This document shows, in pieces, positions 43,342 through 52,294 of a stretch of 64,000 bases of DNA; positions within the stretch are counted from its first letter, which is position 1; the number at the start of each line of letters is the position of its first letter. Source of the DNA: JAJDYQ01 sp965214035. GTDB taxonomy: Bacteria; Pseudomonadota; Gammaproteobacteria; JAJDYQ01. The notes beneath the pieces were generated by a model, which was given only the letters and a program-made list of their open reading frames with translations, had not been told where the DNA came from and did no database searches. The translations under genes were made by a program, and so were the position numbers. The stretch lies in contig OZ243932.1 of the NCBI GenBank assembly GCA_965214035.1, forward strand, positions 62,001 to 126,000, given 5' to 3'.

Positions 43342-44163
43342 ATGGCGATATTACTGGTTGATAATGGTTCAAAAAGGGCGGCGTCAACATTGCAGCTCAG
43401 GGCGCTTGCCGAGCGATTGACGGCACAGGTCGGCAGCACGGTCTATCCGGTTTCCCTGCAACATGCAGACCGGGTTGATGTGGCTGAACTGCATGGTACG
43501 CCGGCCGATGTATTGCCGGATTTTATGGCGCGGCAGCTTGCGGCGGGTGTGCGTGACTTCAGGATATTGCCGCTCTTTTTTGCCGACAGCCGGGCACTGA
43601 CATCGTTTGTGCCGTCGGTGGTTGAGAAGCTGCGACCGCAGTATGGCGGCTTTGCGTTTTCAATGGGCGATGTGCTCTGTCCGCTGCCTGACGGCGAGCC
43701 GCGTCTGGTGCAAATTCTCCACGAGCACGCCATACAGACCGCCAGTACACATAATCTGCCATTGCAGAATCTGCTGCTGGTCGATCATGGCTCGCCGGAG
43801 CAGCGTGTGACACGGGTCAGGAATCATCTGGCGGAGCAGCTCAGGGCCAGGCTGGGCGATGATGTGCGGCTGTCGGAGGCGGTCATGGAGCGTCGCCCGG
43901 ACAGCCAGTATGACTTCAACGGGCCGTTATTGAGTGACCATCTGCATGAAATGGCCAATGCCGGCGTGACCCGTGTGATTGTGGTCATGCAGTTTCTACT
44001 GCCGGGTCGTCACGCCGGGCCGGGTGGGGATGTGGACGGCATGTGCCGCGAGGTCATGCGCAAACACCCTGACCTGCGGGTTGCCATATCGCCACTGGTC
44101 GGTGAGCATCCACTGCTATCGGATATACTGGCCAGCCGTTCAATATCCGATCAGTCAGCCTGA
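43342..44163 (+). CDS. CbiX/SirB-like chelatase-family protein with a changed N-terminal active site
   Basis: About 273 residues from ATG 43342, chosen because AAGG lies six bases upstream and family proteins begin at the first strand. Two CbiX-type halves are seen. The N-terminal one begins AILLVDNGSKRAAS, where the catalytic His of the usual HGS motif is Asn. The C-terminal half has LLLVDHGSPEQRV with the His kept, followed by SVMERRPDSQYDFNGPLL-like sequence. CbiX/SirB enzymes insert metal into sirohydrochlorin for cobalamin or siroheme. With one His missing the reaction is uncertain. It is divergent from the RND operon and convergent with the TauE gene, which overlaps its end by nine bases. 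Confidence 0.65.
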   Translation: MAILLVDNGSKRAASTLQLRALAERLTAQVGSTVYPVSLQHADRVDVAELHGTPADVLPDFMARQLAAGVRDFRILPLFFADSRALTSFVPSVVEKLRPQYGGFAFSMGDVLCPLPDGEPRLVQILHEHAIQTASTHNLPLQNLLLVDHGSPEQRVTRVRNHLAEQLRARLGDDVRLSEAVMERRPDSQYDFNGPLLSDHLHEMANAGVTRVIVVMQFLLPGRHAGPGGDVDGMCREVMRKHPDLRVAISPLVGEHPLLSDILASRSISDQSA

Positions 44164-44925
44164 GGTGATCAACGGCGTTATGCCGATCACACAGACAATG
44201 ACCAGCATACCGCCGATGATGCGCTGGAACAGGCCACGGTTTCGCAGCATATAGTCATGCGCTTTCAGACCCGCGATATGACCAATCGCGGCAGCCGGCA
44301 GCAGCAGCAATGACGACAGAAAATGTAAATCGACGCCCATCACCACAAAGGTGCTCATCTTGAGTGCCACCAGCATGAACCAGAGCGCGAACAGGGTGTC
44401 GCGGAACTGTGACTGCGCGACATTATTCATAAATACGGCCACCATGATGGGGGCACCGCTCAGTAAAATGCCTGACACATAGCCGCCCAGAGCAAGCAGG
44501 ATTTTTTCCAGCCAGCCATGCCGGCTGCGTATCGTCCATTCCATCAGCCACAGGATGCCGTACAACGATGTGATGCCATAAATAAATACCAGCATCAGAC
44601 TGGTTGGTAAATTCAGCAGGCCAAAAATACCCACCAGGGCGGCCGGCACAATGAACAGGCTGGATTTTTTCAGATAAGGCCAGTCAACATTGCCAAGCCG
44701 TGTGCGCAGCGTCAGGCCGGAAAAAAACAATAGATGAAAACCAATCAGCGGCAGCCAGAACAATGGTTGATCGTAAATAAACAGCATCAGCGGCAATCCG
44801 AGGGCAGCGCCGCCAAAGCCAAGCCCGCTGCGCACAAAACCGGTCCATACAAACAGCAGACCACTCATTAAAATATGCAGGCCGCTCAGTTGCAGCAAAA
44901 AGGTATTTTCCAGCAGCGAGGACAT
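44155..44925 (-). CDS. TauE/SafE-family membrane permease
   Basis: The 256-residue integral membrane protein has about eight helices. An N-terminal half contains TGFVRSGLGFGGAALGLPLM, and a second half contains GGYVSGILLSGAPIMVAVFM. These two glycine-rich motifs are the internal repeat of the sulfite exporter TauE/SafE family. Members move sulfite, sulfoacetate or other organic anions; the substrate here is unknown. It follows hpnC by 12 bp on the same strand and may be cotranscribed. Confidence 0.75.
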   Translation of the reverse strand: MSSLLENTFLLQLSGLHILMSGLLFVWTGFVRSGLGFGGAALGLPLMLFIYDQPLFWLPLIGFHLLFFSGLTLRTRLGNVDWPYLKKSSLFIVPAALVGIFGLLNLPTSLMLVFIYGITSLYGILWLMEWTIRSRHGWLEKILLALGGYVSGILLSGAPIMVAVFMNNVAQSQFRDTLFALWFMLVALKMSTFVVMGVDLHFLSSLLLLPAAAIGHIAGLKAHDYMLRNRGLFQRIIGGMLVIVCVIGITPLITSG

Positions 44926-44937
44926 GAGGTTTATCCG

Positions 44938-45780
44938 TTACAGACGCAATGCGGCACGGGCCAGCATGTTGAACCGGTCTCTGTGTGTCAGGCGGGGGCG
45001 GGAATATATTTCCTGACGCAGCAGTGCGTCGCAGATTGTCAACCCGCCGTTGATGATAGTACGAACCTCCAGCCCGAAGCGACCATGAAGCCGCCGGCCC
45101 AGCCCGCAACCTGCCAGCAGCATATGCCGGGCACGCATGGTTTGTGAACGGATAAAATCAGCCACATGAGGCTGTTTGCCTTGCAGGTCTTCAACCGATA
45201 CCCCGGCCGCAGCCATTTCATCAAGCGGTAGATAGATGCGGTTGTTTTCCATCAGGTCCTGCTCGATATCCTGTAAAAAATTAATCAGTTGCAGGGCGCT
45301 GCAAATCAAATCCGAATCGTGATTGTTTTGTGGTGTGGCCTGCTCGAACAGTTGCAGCATCAGACGACCAACCGGGTTCGCAGAGCGGCGGCAATAATCC
45401 AGCACTTCATCAAAATTGCGGTAGCGGGTTTTATCGACATCCTGCCGGAAGGCATCCAGCAGATCATGAAACAGAACGGCATCGAGCCGATAATATCGAA
45501 TGGTATGCTGTAATGCCCGAAATAGCGGAGTATCCGTGACATGATCATGCAGTGCCGCATCCAGGTCTGTGCCCATTTTTTTCAGAGCGGCAATTCGGGC
45601 TTCGGGTAAATGATCGCCTTCGTCGGCCAGATCATCGGCCTGTCGTGCAAAGGTATAAATAGCGGCAACATGTATGCGCAGACTGGCTGGAATCAGCCAG
45701 GATGCAACCGGGAAATTTTCATAGTGTGAGCGGGCAATGACCATGCAATGATCATAGGCCGCCTCCAGATCATCATCCAC
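44938..45780 (-). CDS. hpnC: Squalene/phytoene synthase-family protein, HpnC type
   Basis: The 280-residue all-helical prenyl synthase carries the first Asp-rich motif in YTFARQADDLADEGD (about 44-58) and the second in INFLQDIEQDLMENNRIYLP. YCRRSANPVGRLMLQLF lies between them. HpnC works with HpnD and HpnE to make squalene for hopanoids from farnesyl diphosphate. Those partners are not in the window, so a role in carotenoids is possible. The start is GTG 45780. It lies just after rmuC on the same strand, with only 7 bp between, after a 19-bp duplication. Confidence 0.75.
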   Translation of the reverse strand: MDDDLEAAYDHCMVIARSHYENFPVASWLIPASLRIHVAAIYTFARQADDLADEGDHLPEARIAALKKMGTDLDAALHDHVTDTPLFRALQHTIRYYRLDAVLFHDLLDAFRQDVDKTRYRNFDEVLDYCRRSANPVGRLMLQLFEQATPQNNHDSDLICSALQLINFLQDIEQDLMENNRIYLPLDEMAAAGVSVEDLQGKQPHVADFIRSQTMRARHMLLAGCGLGRRLHGRFGLEVRTIINGGLTICDALLRQEIYSRPRLTHRDRFNMLARAALRL

Positions 45781-45787
45781 CGGCTAA

Positions 45788-47122
45788 TCATCCCTGCCGA
45801 TCAGATGTTCCACCGACGATCAGATGTTCCACCGAACGGGGAACCTCTGTCAGCGGCTGAGATTCCTCCAGTTGCTTTTTCGACTGTATGCCAAGTTCCT
45901 CAAACTTTCGCGCACCCGGCAATACCTGACGATCCAGCGAACCAATGGCCCGGTTATAGGCATTGACACTGCTGCCAAGGTTTTTGCCGACTTTATTCAG
46001 GTGCTCCGTGAAGCGGGTGATTCGTTTATAAAGGTCCTCGCCCAGCTTTTGAATCCTCTCGGCATTCTCGGCGACCATAACCTGACGCCAGCCAAAGGCA
46101 ACTGCCCGCAGCAGGGCAATCAGAGTGGTGGGTGTGGCGAGTACCACACGATTCTGCAGGGCATCTTCCAGCAGCCTGCCGTCCTGCTCAAGCGCGGCGG
46201 TAAGAAACTGCTCACCGGGAATAAACAATACGACATAATCCGGCGAGTTTTTGAACTGCGACCAATAGCGTTTTTGGGAAAGCTCATTCACCCGATCACG
46301 CATATTACGCGCATGGCGCATAAAAAATTCCCTGCGCTTTTCTGTGTCCTCTGCCTCGATAGCAGAAAGATAGGCATCCAGCGGTGTTTTCGAATCGACA
46401 ATCAACTCACGCTGATCCGGCATACGCACAATCATATCCGGACGCGATACCCGGCCATCCTCGGTGGTCGTCTCCTGCTCGACAAAATCACAGTATTCCA
46501 CCATACCGGCCAGCTCGGCCAGCCGTTTCAGGGTCATCTCACCCCATTTGCCGCGCACCTCAGGGCGTCGCAGGGCGGTGACCAGGTTGCGCGTCTCGGA
46601 CTGCAACTGCTGATTGGATTCATGTACCCGCCTGATCTCTGAGGACAGCGAACCGAATGACTCATGGCGGGATTTTTCAATATCCTTGATCTGCTGTTCG
46701 GTTTTTTTCAGCGCTTCGGCAATGGGTTTGATGAGACCGGAGATCGATTGCTCACGCCGTTGCAGCAGTTGATCGGTGCTTTCCTGCTGCTGACTGAAAG
46801 AGGCCGATGCCTGTCGGCGAAACTCATCACTGCTGTTGCGCAATACGTCACCGGATAACGCCTTGAAACGCTCGGTCATGGCCGCCTCAGTCATCTTGAT
46901 ACCTTTGATCCGTTCCTCGGCAGTGCGCTTTTCATTTTCGACAGTCGCTTGCAGATGATTGATTTTTTCTTCATGCACCCGCCGGTCGGCTGCACGCTCC
47001 TCCTGCTCGCGCAGCAACTCACGGGTCAATGCCTGTCGCTCTCTGTCCCTGAAGATCCATCCCGCGAGGCCGCCGACCAGCAGCGACAGAACCATACCGA
47101 TAATCACATATCCAATGCCCAT
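45788..47122 (-). CDS. rmuC: DNA recombination protein RmuC
   Basis: RmuC limits recombination between inverted repeats and has a nuclease-like fold. From ATG 47122 the protein has about 444 residues: one N-terminal membrane helix (GYVIIGMVLSLLVGGLAGWIF), a long coiled coil (about 30-180), then the conserved domain. RRPEVRGKWGEMTLKRLAEL, RPDMIVRMPDQRELIVDSKT, PDYVVLFIPGEQFLTAAL and LATPTTLIALLRAVAFGWRQ are visible. The frame is open to 47242 but the helix should be near the start, and gph ends at 47134. The last residues are altered by a 19-bp duplication, probably harmless. Confidence 0.9.
   Translation of the reverse strand: MGIGYVIIGMVLSLLVGGLAGWIFRDRERQALTRELLREQEERAADRRVHEEKINHLQATVENEKRTAEERIKGIKMTEAAMTERFKALSGDVLRNSSDEFRRQASASFSQQQESTDQLLQRREQSISGLIKPIAEALKKTEQQIKDIEKSRHESFGSLSSEIRRVHESNQQLQSETRNLVTALRRPEVRGKWGEMTLKRLAELAGMVEYCDFVEQETTTEDGRVSRPDMIVRMPDQRELIVDSKTPLDAYLSAIEAEDTEKRREFFMRHARNMRDRVNELSQKRYWSQFKNSPDYVVLFIPGEQFLTAALEQDGRLLEDALQNRVVLATPTTLIALLRAVAFGWRQVMVAENAERIQKLGEDLYKRITRFTEHLNKVGKNLGSSVNAYNRAIGSLDRQVLPGARKFEELGIQSKKQLEESQPLTEVPRSVEHLIVGGTSDRQG
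45798..45835 (-). repeat. Perfect 19-bp tandem duplication at the 3' end of rmuC
   Basis: CGATCAGATGTTCCACCGA occurs twice head to tail (45798-45816 and 45817-45835). With a single copy RmuC would end SVEHLIGRDD. The duplication changes the end to VEHLIVGGTSDRQG and moves the stop. Confidence 0.9.
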
Positions 47123-47133
47123 GATATTGCCCG

Positions 47134-47847
47134 CTAACCCTGTAAATGAAATTGAGGAGATGGAACCCTGCCGGATTGCACCTGCTGCTCCAGCCAGTGT
47201 AACAGCTCGGCGGGGGCATCCATGACCTTGTCCGCCCCCCACTCATCAACATCATGTCCGCGACGGATATAACCACAGCGCAGGGCAATACAGGCCATGC
47301 CGGCATTGTGCGCCGCCTCGACATCGCGTGCATCATCGCCGACATAGACGCAATGTCCGGGCACCACATCCGCCTCCCGGCAGGCCGCCAGCATGGGCCG
47401 CGCATCCGGCTTGGCAGCACCGGCCGTATCGGCACAGACAACGGTGGCAGCACGATGTTGAAGCTGCATGGACTCCAGCAATGGCAGCGCCAGCCAGGCA
47501 GGCTTGTTGGTTACAATGCCCCACGCAATACCGGCCACCTCCAGCATATCCAGAATGCGATCCATATCGGAAAACAAGGCTGTATCGATATGCAGATTGT
47601 GCCGGTAAATATCCAGAAAACGCTGCCTTAACGACTCAAAGCGGTCACTTTCCTCCGGGGCATCAAAAGCCAGACGGATCAGGGCGCGGGCACCATGCGA
47701 AACCTCGCTGCGAATCAGCTCATACTCAAGCGGCGGCTGATCCTCCTCGGCCAGCAACCGGTTCAGGGCATGCGCCATATCTCTGGCGGTATCGATCAGG
47801 GTACCGTCCAAATCAAACAACACAGCCTGTAGCGGCGGCTCATACAT
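47134..47847 (-). CDS. gph: HAD-family phosphoglycolate phosphatase
   Basis: The 237-residue HAD hydrolase has motif I in VLFDLDGTLIDTARDM (nucleophile and acid Asp). Motif II is in GIVTNKPAW, a Lys lies in GAAKPDARPML, and motif IV is in CVYVGDDARDVEAAHNAGM. Gph removes 2-phosphoglycolate made during DNA repair or by Rubisco oxygenation. Similarity to MupP-type HADs means the exact substrate is not certain. It lies upstream of rmuC on the same strand, 11 bp apart. Confidence 0.85.
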   Translation of the reverse strand: MYEPPLQAVLFDLDGTLIDTARDMAHALNRLLAEEDQPPLEYELIRSEVSHGARALIRLAFDAPEESDRFESLRQRFLDIYRHNLHIDTALFSDMDRILDMLEVAGIAWGIVTNKPAWLALPLLESMQLQHRAATVVCADTAGAAKPDARPMLAACREADVVPGHCVYVGDDARDVEAAHNAGMACIALRCGYIRRGHDVDEWGADKVMDAPAELLHWLEQQVQSGRVPSPQFHLQG

Positions 47848-47950
47848 ACAAAAATCTCCAGTGATTCCGCCGCACCACCCCGCATGGAGTCGAAACGCGG
47901 ATAAATGACCATTATAACAATAATCTCGCCCGACTGCGACGGACCGGTTT

Positions 47951-47966
47951 GCCGGCTTCGGCCGGC
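47951..47966. other. GC hairpin with TTCG loop
   Basis: GCCGGC-TTCG-GCCGGC forms a stable stem in the divergent region between gph and the TPR fragment (47848-48048). No T-run follows, so a terminator is not indicated. Confidence 0.4.
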
Positions 47967-48048
47967 GTGATCACCGGAGCTGTCTGCATGGATTGCAATG
48001 ATCCGGTGCGGGCTTTAGACTGACAGAAATAACAGAGGAGACGATACG

Positions 48049-48294
48049 ATGGCGAGCGAAAAAATAGAAAGACTCAGGGCAGAGACAAAACGGCTTGTTG
48101 AAGCGGAGCAGAGGGATAAGCTGATTCCGGTGACTACTGAATGTATTAAGCTGGAAAAAGAGCCTGAGAAGCAGGCAGAGGCGTATTATTGGCGGGGTAT
48201 GACTTATCTTCATAGAAAGAGTAATTTTGATCGAGCGATTGAGGATTTTAGCCATGCACTGAATATCAATCCTGAGGATGCAGACAACCGATGA
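48049..48294 (+). pseudogene. TPR protein, C-terminally truncated
   Basis: ATG 48049 follows a strong ribosome binding site (GAGGAG). The 81-residue frame has an N-terminal helix (IERLRAETKRLVEAEQRDKL) and one complete TPR (AEAYYWRGMTYLHRKSNFDR, AIEDFSHALNINPEDAD). The protein ends with NR and a stop exactly where further repeats would be expected. The next gene's fragment begins there in another frame. The gene was therefore cut and joined to foreign sequence near 48290. A short peptide may still be made. Confidence 0.6.
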
Positions 48295-48709
48295 TATGCA
48301 CCCATGGCGAACCGGTAAGCCCTGCCGGGCTACGAAAAAAAGCCATATTAATTACTGTGTTTATGACAGCACCTGGGAAGCGTCGGAGTCTTTCGAGCTT
48401 GATAGAAATGAGGCAGTTGAGGCATGGGTTAAAAATGATCATCTGGGGTTTGAGATTTTATATATCCACAGCGGTGTCGTGAAAAAATATCGCCCCGATT
48501 TTCTGATGCGGATGCAGTCGGGAAAACTGCTGGTACTGGAAACCAAAGGTCGTCTGACAGAAAAAGACAATACCAAACACGAATATATGAAAGAGTGGAT
48601 GAAGGCCGTCAATCAAAATGGTGATTTCGGCAAATGGGAGTTCGCGGTTTCTCAAAAACCTGCCGACATCGTGGATATTCTCGCAAAATGTAATGTCGGC
48701 AGTGCCTGA
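48278..48709 (+). pseudogene. C-terminal fragment of a restriction endonuclease (type III Res-like)
   Basis: The 143-residue frame matches the end of large Res/helicase-type restriction subunits. Visible are SHINYCVYDSTWEASESFEL, NEAVEAWVKNDHLGFEILYI, and the nuclease core KYRPDFLMRM followed by LVLETKGR, a PD-(D/E)XK site (Asp, then Glu-x-Lys). WEFAVSQKPADIVDILAK ends the protein normally. The helicase and the rest of the N-terminal part, some 800 residues or more, are missing. No methylase gene adjoins. Homology begins near 48305, right after the truncated TPR gene. It is probably a remnant of a lost restriction system. Confidence 0.75.
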
Positions 48710-48853
48710 AGCTCTGTGCCAGTCTGGTTGAAAGGCGGTTGTTGATCGGGCTTTGTCATTTGTCCCGGATGAATGTCGTCAATCGGAGTTGCAGCGGCTG
48801 GTTCCTGATATTTTTCTTTATTTATTGGCATGATTTCGGCATTATGCTGGTTC

Positions 48854-48959
48854 GGTTCGTGCCGGCTCCTCCGCGACGATAAGCCGTGAACCCGGTCAGG
48901 CCCGGAAGGGAGCAGCCGCAGCGGTGGGTTCGGGTGCCGGAGACTGGCTGGTACGAGCC
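48854..48959 (+). ncRNA. ffs: 4.5S RNA, signal recognition particle RNA
   Basis: The core AACCCGGTCAGGCCCGGAAG and GGAGCAGCCGCAGCGG is the highly conserved SRP RNA domain IV with its GGAA tetraloop. The ends GGTTCGTGCCGG and CTGGTACGAGCC pair to close the long hairpin, giving about 106 nt. TATGCT at 48843-48848 is placed correctly as a -10 box for a start at about 48854. It binds Ffh and targets membrane proteins. The position just before dnaX is common in this class. 48710-48842 shows nothing else. Confidence 0.93.
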
Positions 48960-49026
48960 GACCCGATTATCCTAATATACAATAGAGCCGGGGCGCTTGT
49001 CCGGTTTTCGTGAATGGCATAATGGT

Positions 49027-50658
49027 ATGAGCTATCAGGTACTGGCGCGCAAGTGGCGTCCGAAAAATTTTGCGCAACTGGTCGGTCAGGAGCATGTTGC
49101 GCGGGCTTTGATGAACGGTCTGGATAGTGAGCGTTTGCATCATGCGTTTTTGTTCACTGGGACGCGGGGCGTCGGTAAAACTACGATTGCGCGCATTCTT
49201 TCCAAGTCACTGAATTGTCATTCAGGGGTTACTTCCGAACCTTGCGGGCAGTGTCCGGCCTGTGTCGAGATTGATGAGGGGCGGTTTGTTGATCTGATTG
49301 AGGTCGATGCGGCATCCCGTACCAAAGTCGAGGATACCCGCGAATTACTGGAAAATGTCCAGTATGCTCCGACCGGAGGGCGTTACAAGGTTTATTTGAT
49401 TGATGAGGTGCATATGCTCTCCAGACACAGCTTCAATGCCTTGTTGAAGACGCTTGAGGAACCGCCGCCGCATGTCAAGTTTTTGCTCGCGACAACCGAC
49501 CCTGAAAAGCTGCCGGTTACGGTTCTGTCGCGTTGTTTGCAGTTCAACCTGAAAAAGCTGCCGGCTGCCGATATTGTGCAGCGCCTGTCTTATATCCTGC
49601 AACAGGAGAATATCGACTTTGATGAGTCCGGGTTGCGTCTGCTGGCGCGTAGTGCAGAAGGCAGTATGCGGGATGCCTTGAGCCTTCTCGATCAGGCAAT
49701 CGCCTTCAGTGGCGGGCAGGTGGCTGACAGTGAGGTGCGCAACATGCTGGGCACCATCGAGACCGGCCATATATACGGATTGATTGAGCAGGTGCATCGT
49801 AATGATGCGGCGGCAGTGATGCAGACGATAGAGGTTCTGGATGAACGAAGTCTGGATTATTCAGATGTGCTGGCAGAGATGATTTCGATATTGCACCATA
49901 TTGCCATGGAGCAGCAGGTGGCTGGCTGTATGACAGAGGATTGGGACGACCCGGACAGAATTCAGGCATTTGCAAGGGATATTTCGCCGCAGGATGTTCA
50001 GCTCTATTACCAGATTGCCTTGCAGGGACGTGATGATTTGCGATTAAATCCTGTGCCACGGGAGGGGTTCGAGATAACCCTGCTGCGTATGATGGCATTT
50101 CGTCCCTGGCAGGAAAAGTCGGCAAGTCAGAGCATGGCAGCGTCTCCTGCCAGTGCCGGGGCATCGGCTGGCAAGAAAATGCCCTCATCCAGTGTAGAGC
50201 CGACGAACAGCGTGCCCTCTGACTCTTCCAGAGCGGCATCGGGCAGTTCATCCGGCCAGCCGTCTGATTGGTCGGAAATATTCAATGCACTTGACCTGCG
50301 AGGCATGTCACGGCAGATGGCTGCGAATTGCCAACTGGAGGCGATTGAAGGTGATATTGTGCGTCTTATACTGGATCAGGCCCATGCGAAAATGCTCAGT
50401 GAGGGAACGAGGCAAAAAACTGAAGAAGCACTTAGCGGATTTTTTGGCCGACCTGTGAAGGTCAGGATACAGCCCGGCATTGTTTCCTCGGAGACGCCGA
50501 TGCAGCGTGAGCAGCGCCAGGACAAGGAGTGTCAGGCAGCGGCGATTGAATCCATTCAACAGGATGAAAATGTCCGCATGATGGAGGAGGTGTTTGGGGC
50601 AACCGTGGCAGTTGATACGGTTCAGCCGGTTGATAAGAGTCAGGAAAGCTCCGGCTGA
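49027..50658 (+). CDS. dnaX: DNA polymerase III subunit tau/gamma
   Basis: The clamp-loader ATPase is about 543 residues from ATG 49027 (MSYQVLARKWRP, the family start; the frame is open from 48997). Walker A GTRGVGKT is at 45-52, the zinc module cysteines at 64, 73, 76 and 79, DEVHML is the Walker B box, and LLKTLEEPP and the sensor region follow. A Ser/Ala-rich linker at about 375-420 leads to the tau C-terminal part. The canonical A-AAA-AAG slippery site for the gamma form is not present; AAGAAAA at the linker is a weak candidate. ybaB and recR follow. Confidence 0.93.
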   Translation: MSYQVLARKWRPKNFAQLVGQEHVARALMNGLDSERLHHAFLFTGTRGVGKTTIARILSKSLNCHSGVTSEPCGQCPACVEIDEGRFVDLIEVDAASRTKVEDTRELLENVQYAPTGGRYKVYLIDEVHMLSRHSFNALLKTLEEPPPHVKFLLATTDPEKLPVTVLSRCLQFNLKKLPAADIVQRLSYILQQENIDFDESGLRLLARSAEGSMRDALSLLDQAIAFSGGQVADSEVRNMLGTIETGHIYGLIEQVHRNDAAAVMQTIEVLDERSLDYSDVLAEMISILHHIAMEQQVAGCMTEDWDDPDRIQAFARDISPQDVQLYYQIALQGRDDLRLNPVPREGFEITLLRMMAFRPWQEKSASQSMAASPASAGASAGKKMPSSSVEPTNSVPSDSSRAASGSSSGQPSDWSEIFNALDLRGMSRQMAANCQLEAIEGDIVRLILDQAHAKMLSEGTRQKTEEALSGFFGRPVKVRIQPGIVSSETPMQREQRQDKECQAAAIESIQQDENVRMMEEVFGATVAVDTVQPVDKSQESSG

Positions 50659-50691
50659 TGCCGGGTTTTCGTGTTTTTATGAGGTGATGTT

Positions 50692-51012
50692 ATGAAGGGT
50701 GGTTTAGGCGGTTTTATGAAACAGGCGCAGAAGATGCAGGAAGATATAAAGAAGAAGCAGGAGGAGCTGGCGGGCAGAGAGGTTGTCGGTGAGTCCGGCG
50801 GTGGAATGGTCAGGATCGTTGTGAATGGTAAGCATCAGGCTCGCCGTGTCGAGCTTGATGACAGCATACTGGACGATAAAGAGATGCTGGAGGACCTGAT
50901 TACCGCAGCTATCAACGATGCCACGCATAAGGTTGAAAGCCAGATGCAGGATCAGATGTCAGATATGCTCGGTGGTTTGAATCTGCCTCCGGGTATGAAG
51001 CTGCCATTCTGA
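50692..51012 (+). CDS. ybaB: Nucleoid-associated protein YbaB/EbfC
   Basis: The 106-residue protein has KGGLGGFMKQAQKMQEDIKK at the start, GESGGGMVRIVVNGKHQARR in the middle, and MSDMLGGLNLPPGMKLPF at the end. It forms dimers that bind DNA. It lies between dnaX and recR in the conserved cluster, 33 bp after dnaX, with GAGGTGATGTT before ATG. Confidence 0.95.
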   Translation: MKGGLGGFMKQAQKMQEDIKKKQEELAGREVVGESGGGMVRIVVNGKHQARRVELDDSILDDKEMLEDLITAAINDATHKVESQMQDQMSDMLGGLNLPPGMKLPF

Positions 51013-51111
51013 ATCTGTGGGGCGTATAAATTAAAGAGTATATGCTCCACCGGATTTGAACGACAGTTCTGTTCCGATTCGATTATTTTTATTATATTTT
51101 CTTCATGCCTT

Positions 51112-51720
51112 ATGTCAGGTGATACCTGCAAAAATCTGGTTGATCGATTGATTGATGATTTATGTATCATGCCGGGTATAGGCCAGAAGTCGGCCCAGCG
51201 GATCGCATTTCATTTGTTGCAGCGGGATCGGGAGGGTGCCCGCTATCTTGGGCGTTCATTGATCACGGCCATGGATGAGGTGAAGAACTGTCGCTCGTGC
51301 CGCAATCTGACTGAAGATGAAATCTGCCGAATCTGTAGTGATGAGCGGCGTGATTCCAGTGTCCTGTGTGTGGTTGAATCACCGATTGATGTCATGGCAC
51401 TGGAGCAGGCCACCGACTATCGAGGATTGTTTTTTGTCCTGATGGGGCACCTGTCACCGCTTGACGGCATTGGCCCTGAGGATGTCGGTATGGATTTATT
51501 GGCGCGGCGTTTTGCGGATGAGGCGATCAGGGAGGTGATTCTTGCGACCAATCCAACCGTGGAAGGAGAGGCAACAGCATTTTATATCAGTGATCTGGCA
51601 AAGGAAGCGGATATCCGCTGCTCTCGTATCGCTTATGGTGTTCCCGTCGGAGGAGAGCTTGAATATATTGACAAGGGTACGATTGCCCGCGCCTTCAGTG
51701 GCCGCCAGAAAATGCCGTAG
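51112..51720 (+). CDS. recR: Recombination protein RecR
   Basis: RecR loads RecA at gaps with RecF and RecO. The 202-residue protein has an N-terminal helix-hairpin-helix (LCIMPGIGQKSAQRIAFHLL). The zinc finger is CRSCRNLTEDEICRIC, and a Toprim domain follows (VLCVVESPIDVMALEQ, LMGHLSPLDGIGPEDVG, EVILATNPTVEGEATA). It ends GVPVGGELEYIDKGTIARAF. All key elements are intact. Confidence 0.95.
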   Translation: MSGDTCKNLVDRLIDDLCIMPGIGQKSAQRIAFHLLQRDREGARYLGRSLITAMDEVKNCRSCRNLTEDEICRICSDERRDSSVLCVVESPIDVMALEQATDYRGLFFVLMGHLSPLDGIGPEDVGMDLLARRFADEAIREVILATNPTVEGEATAFYISDLAKEADIRCSRIAYGVPVGGELEYIDKGTIARAFSGRQKMP

Positions 51721-51747
51721 CCGGAGATTTATCCATGAGTTTTTCAA

Positions 51748-52266
51748 TTATATGAAACCGTCTTTATAAACGAGCAGTAATTGCAGGACGACCAGAGAAA
51801 AAATCCCTGCCAACACATCGTCAATCATGATCCCCGTGCCGCCTTTTACTCTTTTATCCAGCCAGCGAATCGGCCAGGGCTTAACGATGTCAAAAAAACG
51901 GAAAACCAGAAAGCCGACTGTTACCGTCCAGATATTGACAGGTACCAGTATCATCGTGATCAGATAGCCCACCATCTCGTCAATAACAATTCCGGAATGG
52001 TCATGTACGCCCATATCGTTAGAAGTTCTGGCGCTAACCCAGACACCCGCCGCATACAGCAGAAAAGTTACCAGCAGATACCCGATAACCGGCATCCCCG
52101 ACATCAGCCAGACCAATGGTACTGCCAGCAGCGTACCCATTGTTCCGGGGGCGTAAGGTGATGCGCCTGTCCCCAGACCAAAGGCGATGAAATGAATCGG
52201 ATTGCGCCAGACAGATACAGGAACCTGATTGCGCTTTATCATAATAAGCAGACCTTTGGCAGACAT
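51748..52266 (-). CDS. pgpA: Phosphatidylglycerophosphatase A
   Basis: PgpA removes phosphate from phosphatidylglycerophosphate. The 172-residue membrane protein has IAFGLGTGASPYAPGTMGTL (with the essential Gly and Asp-like region), IVIDEMVGYLITM, VFRFFDIVKPWPIRWLDKRV and GGTGIMIDDVLAGI. The first ATG lacks a ribosome binding site. ATG 52242 (MIKRNQVPVSVW) has AAAGG upstream and may be the true start. It is convergent with recR and follows thiL on the same strand. Confidence 0.9.
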   Translation of the reverse strand: MSAKGLLIMIKRNQVPVSVWRNPIHFIAFGLGTGASPYAPGTMGTLLAVPLVWLMSGMPVIGYLLVTFLLYAAGVWVSARTSNDMGVHDHSGIVIDEMVGYLITMILVPVNIWTVTVGFLVFRFFDIVKPWPIRWLDKRVKGGTGIMIDDVLAGIFSLVVLQLLLVYKDGFI

Positions 52267-52294
52267 TCGGGATTAAAATATTGGCAGGCAGCGG

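Noticed and set aside
50160..50185. Programmed frameshift site for a DnaX gamma form
   Set aside because: The slippery heptamer A-AAA-AAG and a following stem are not present.
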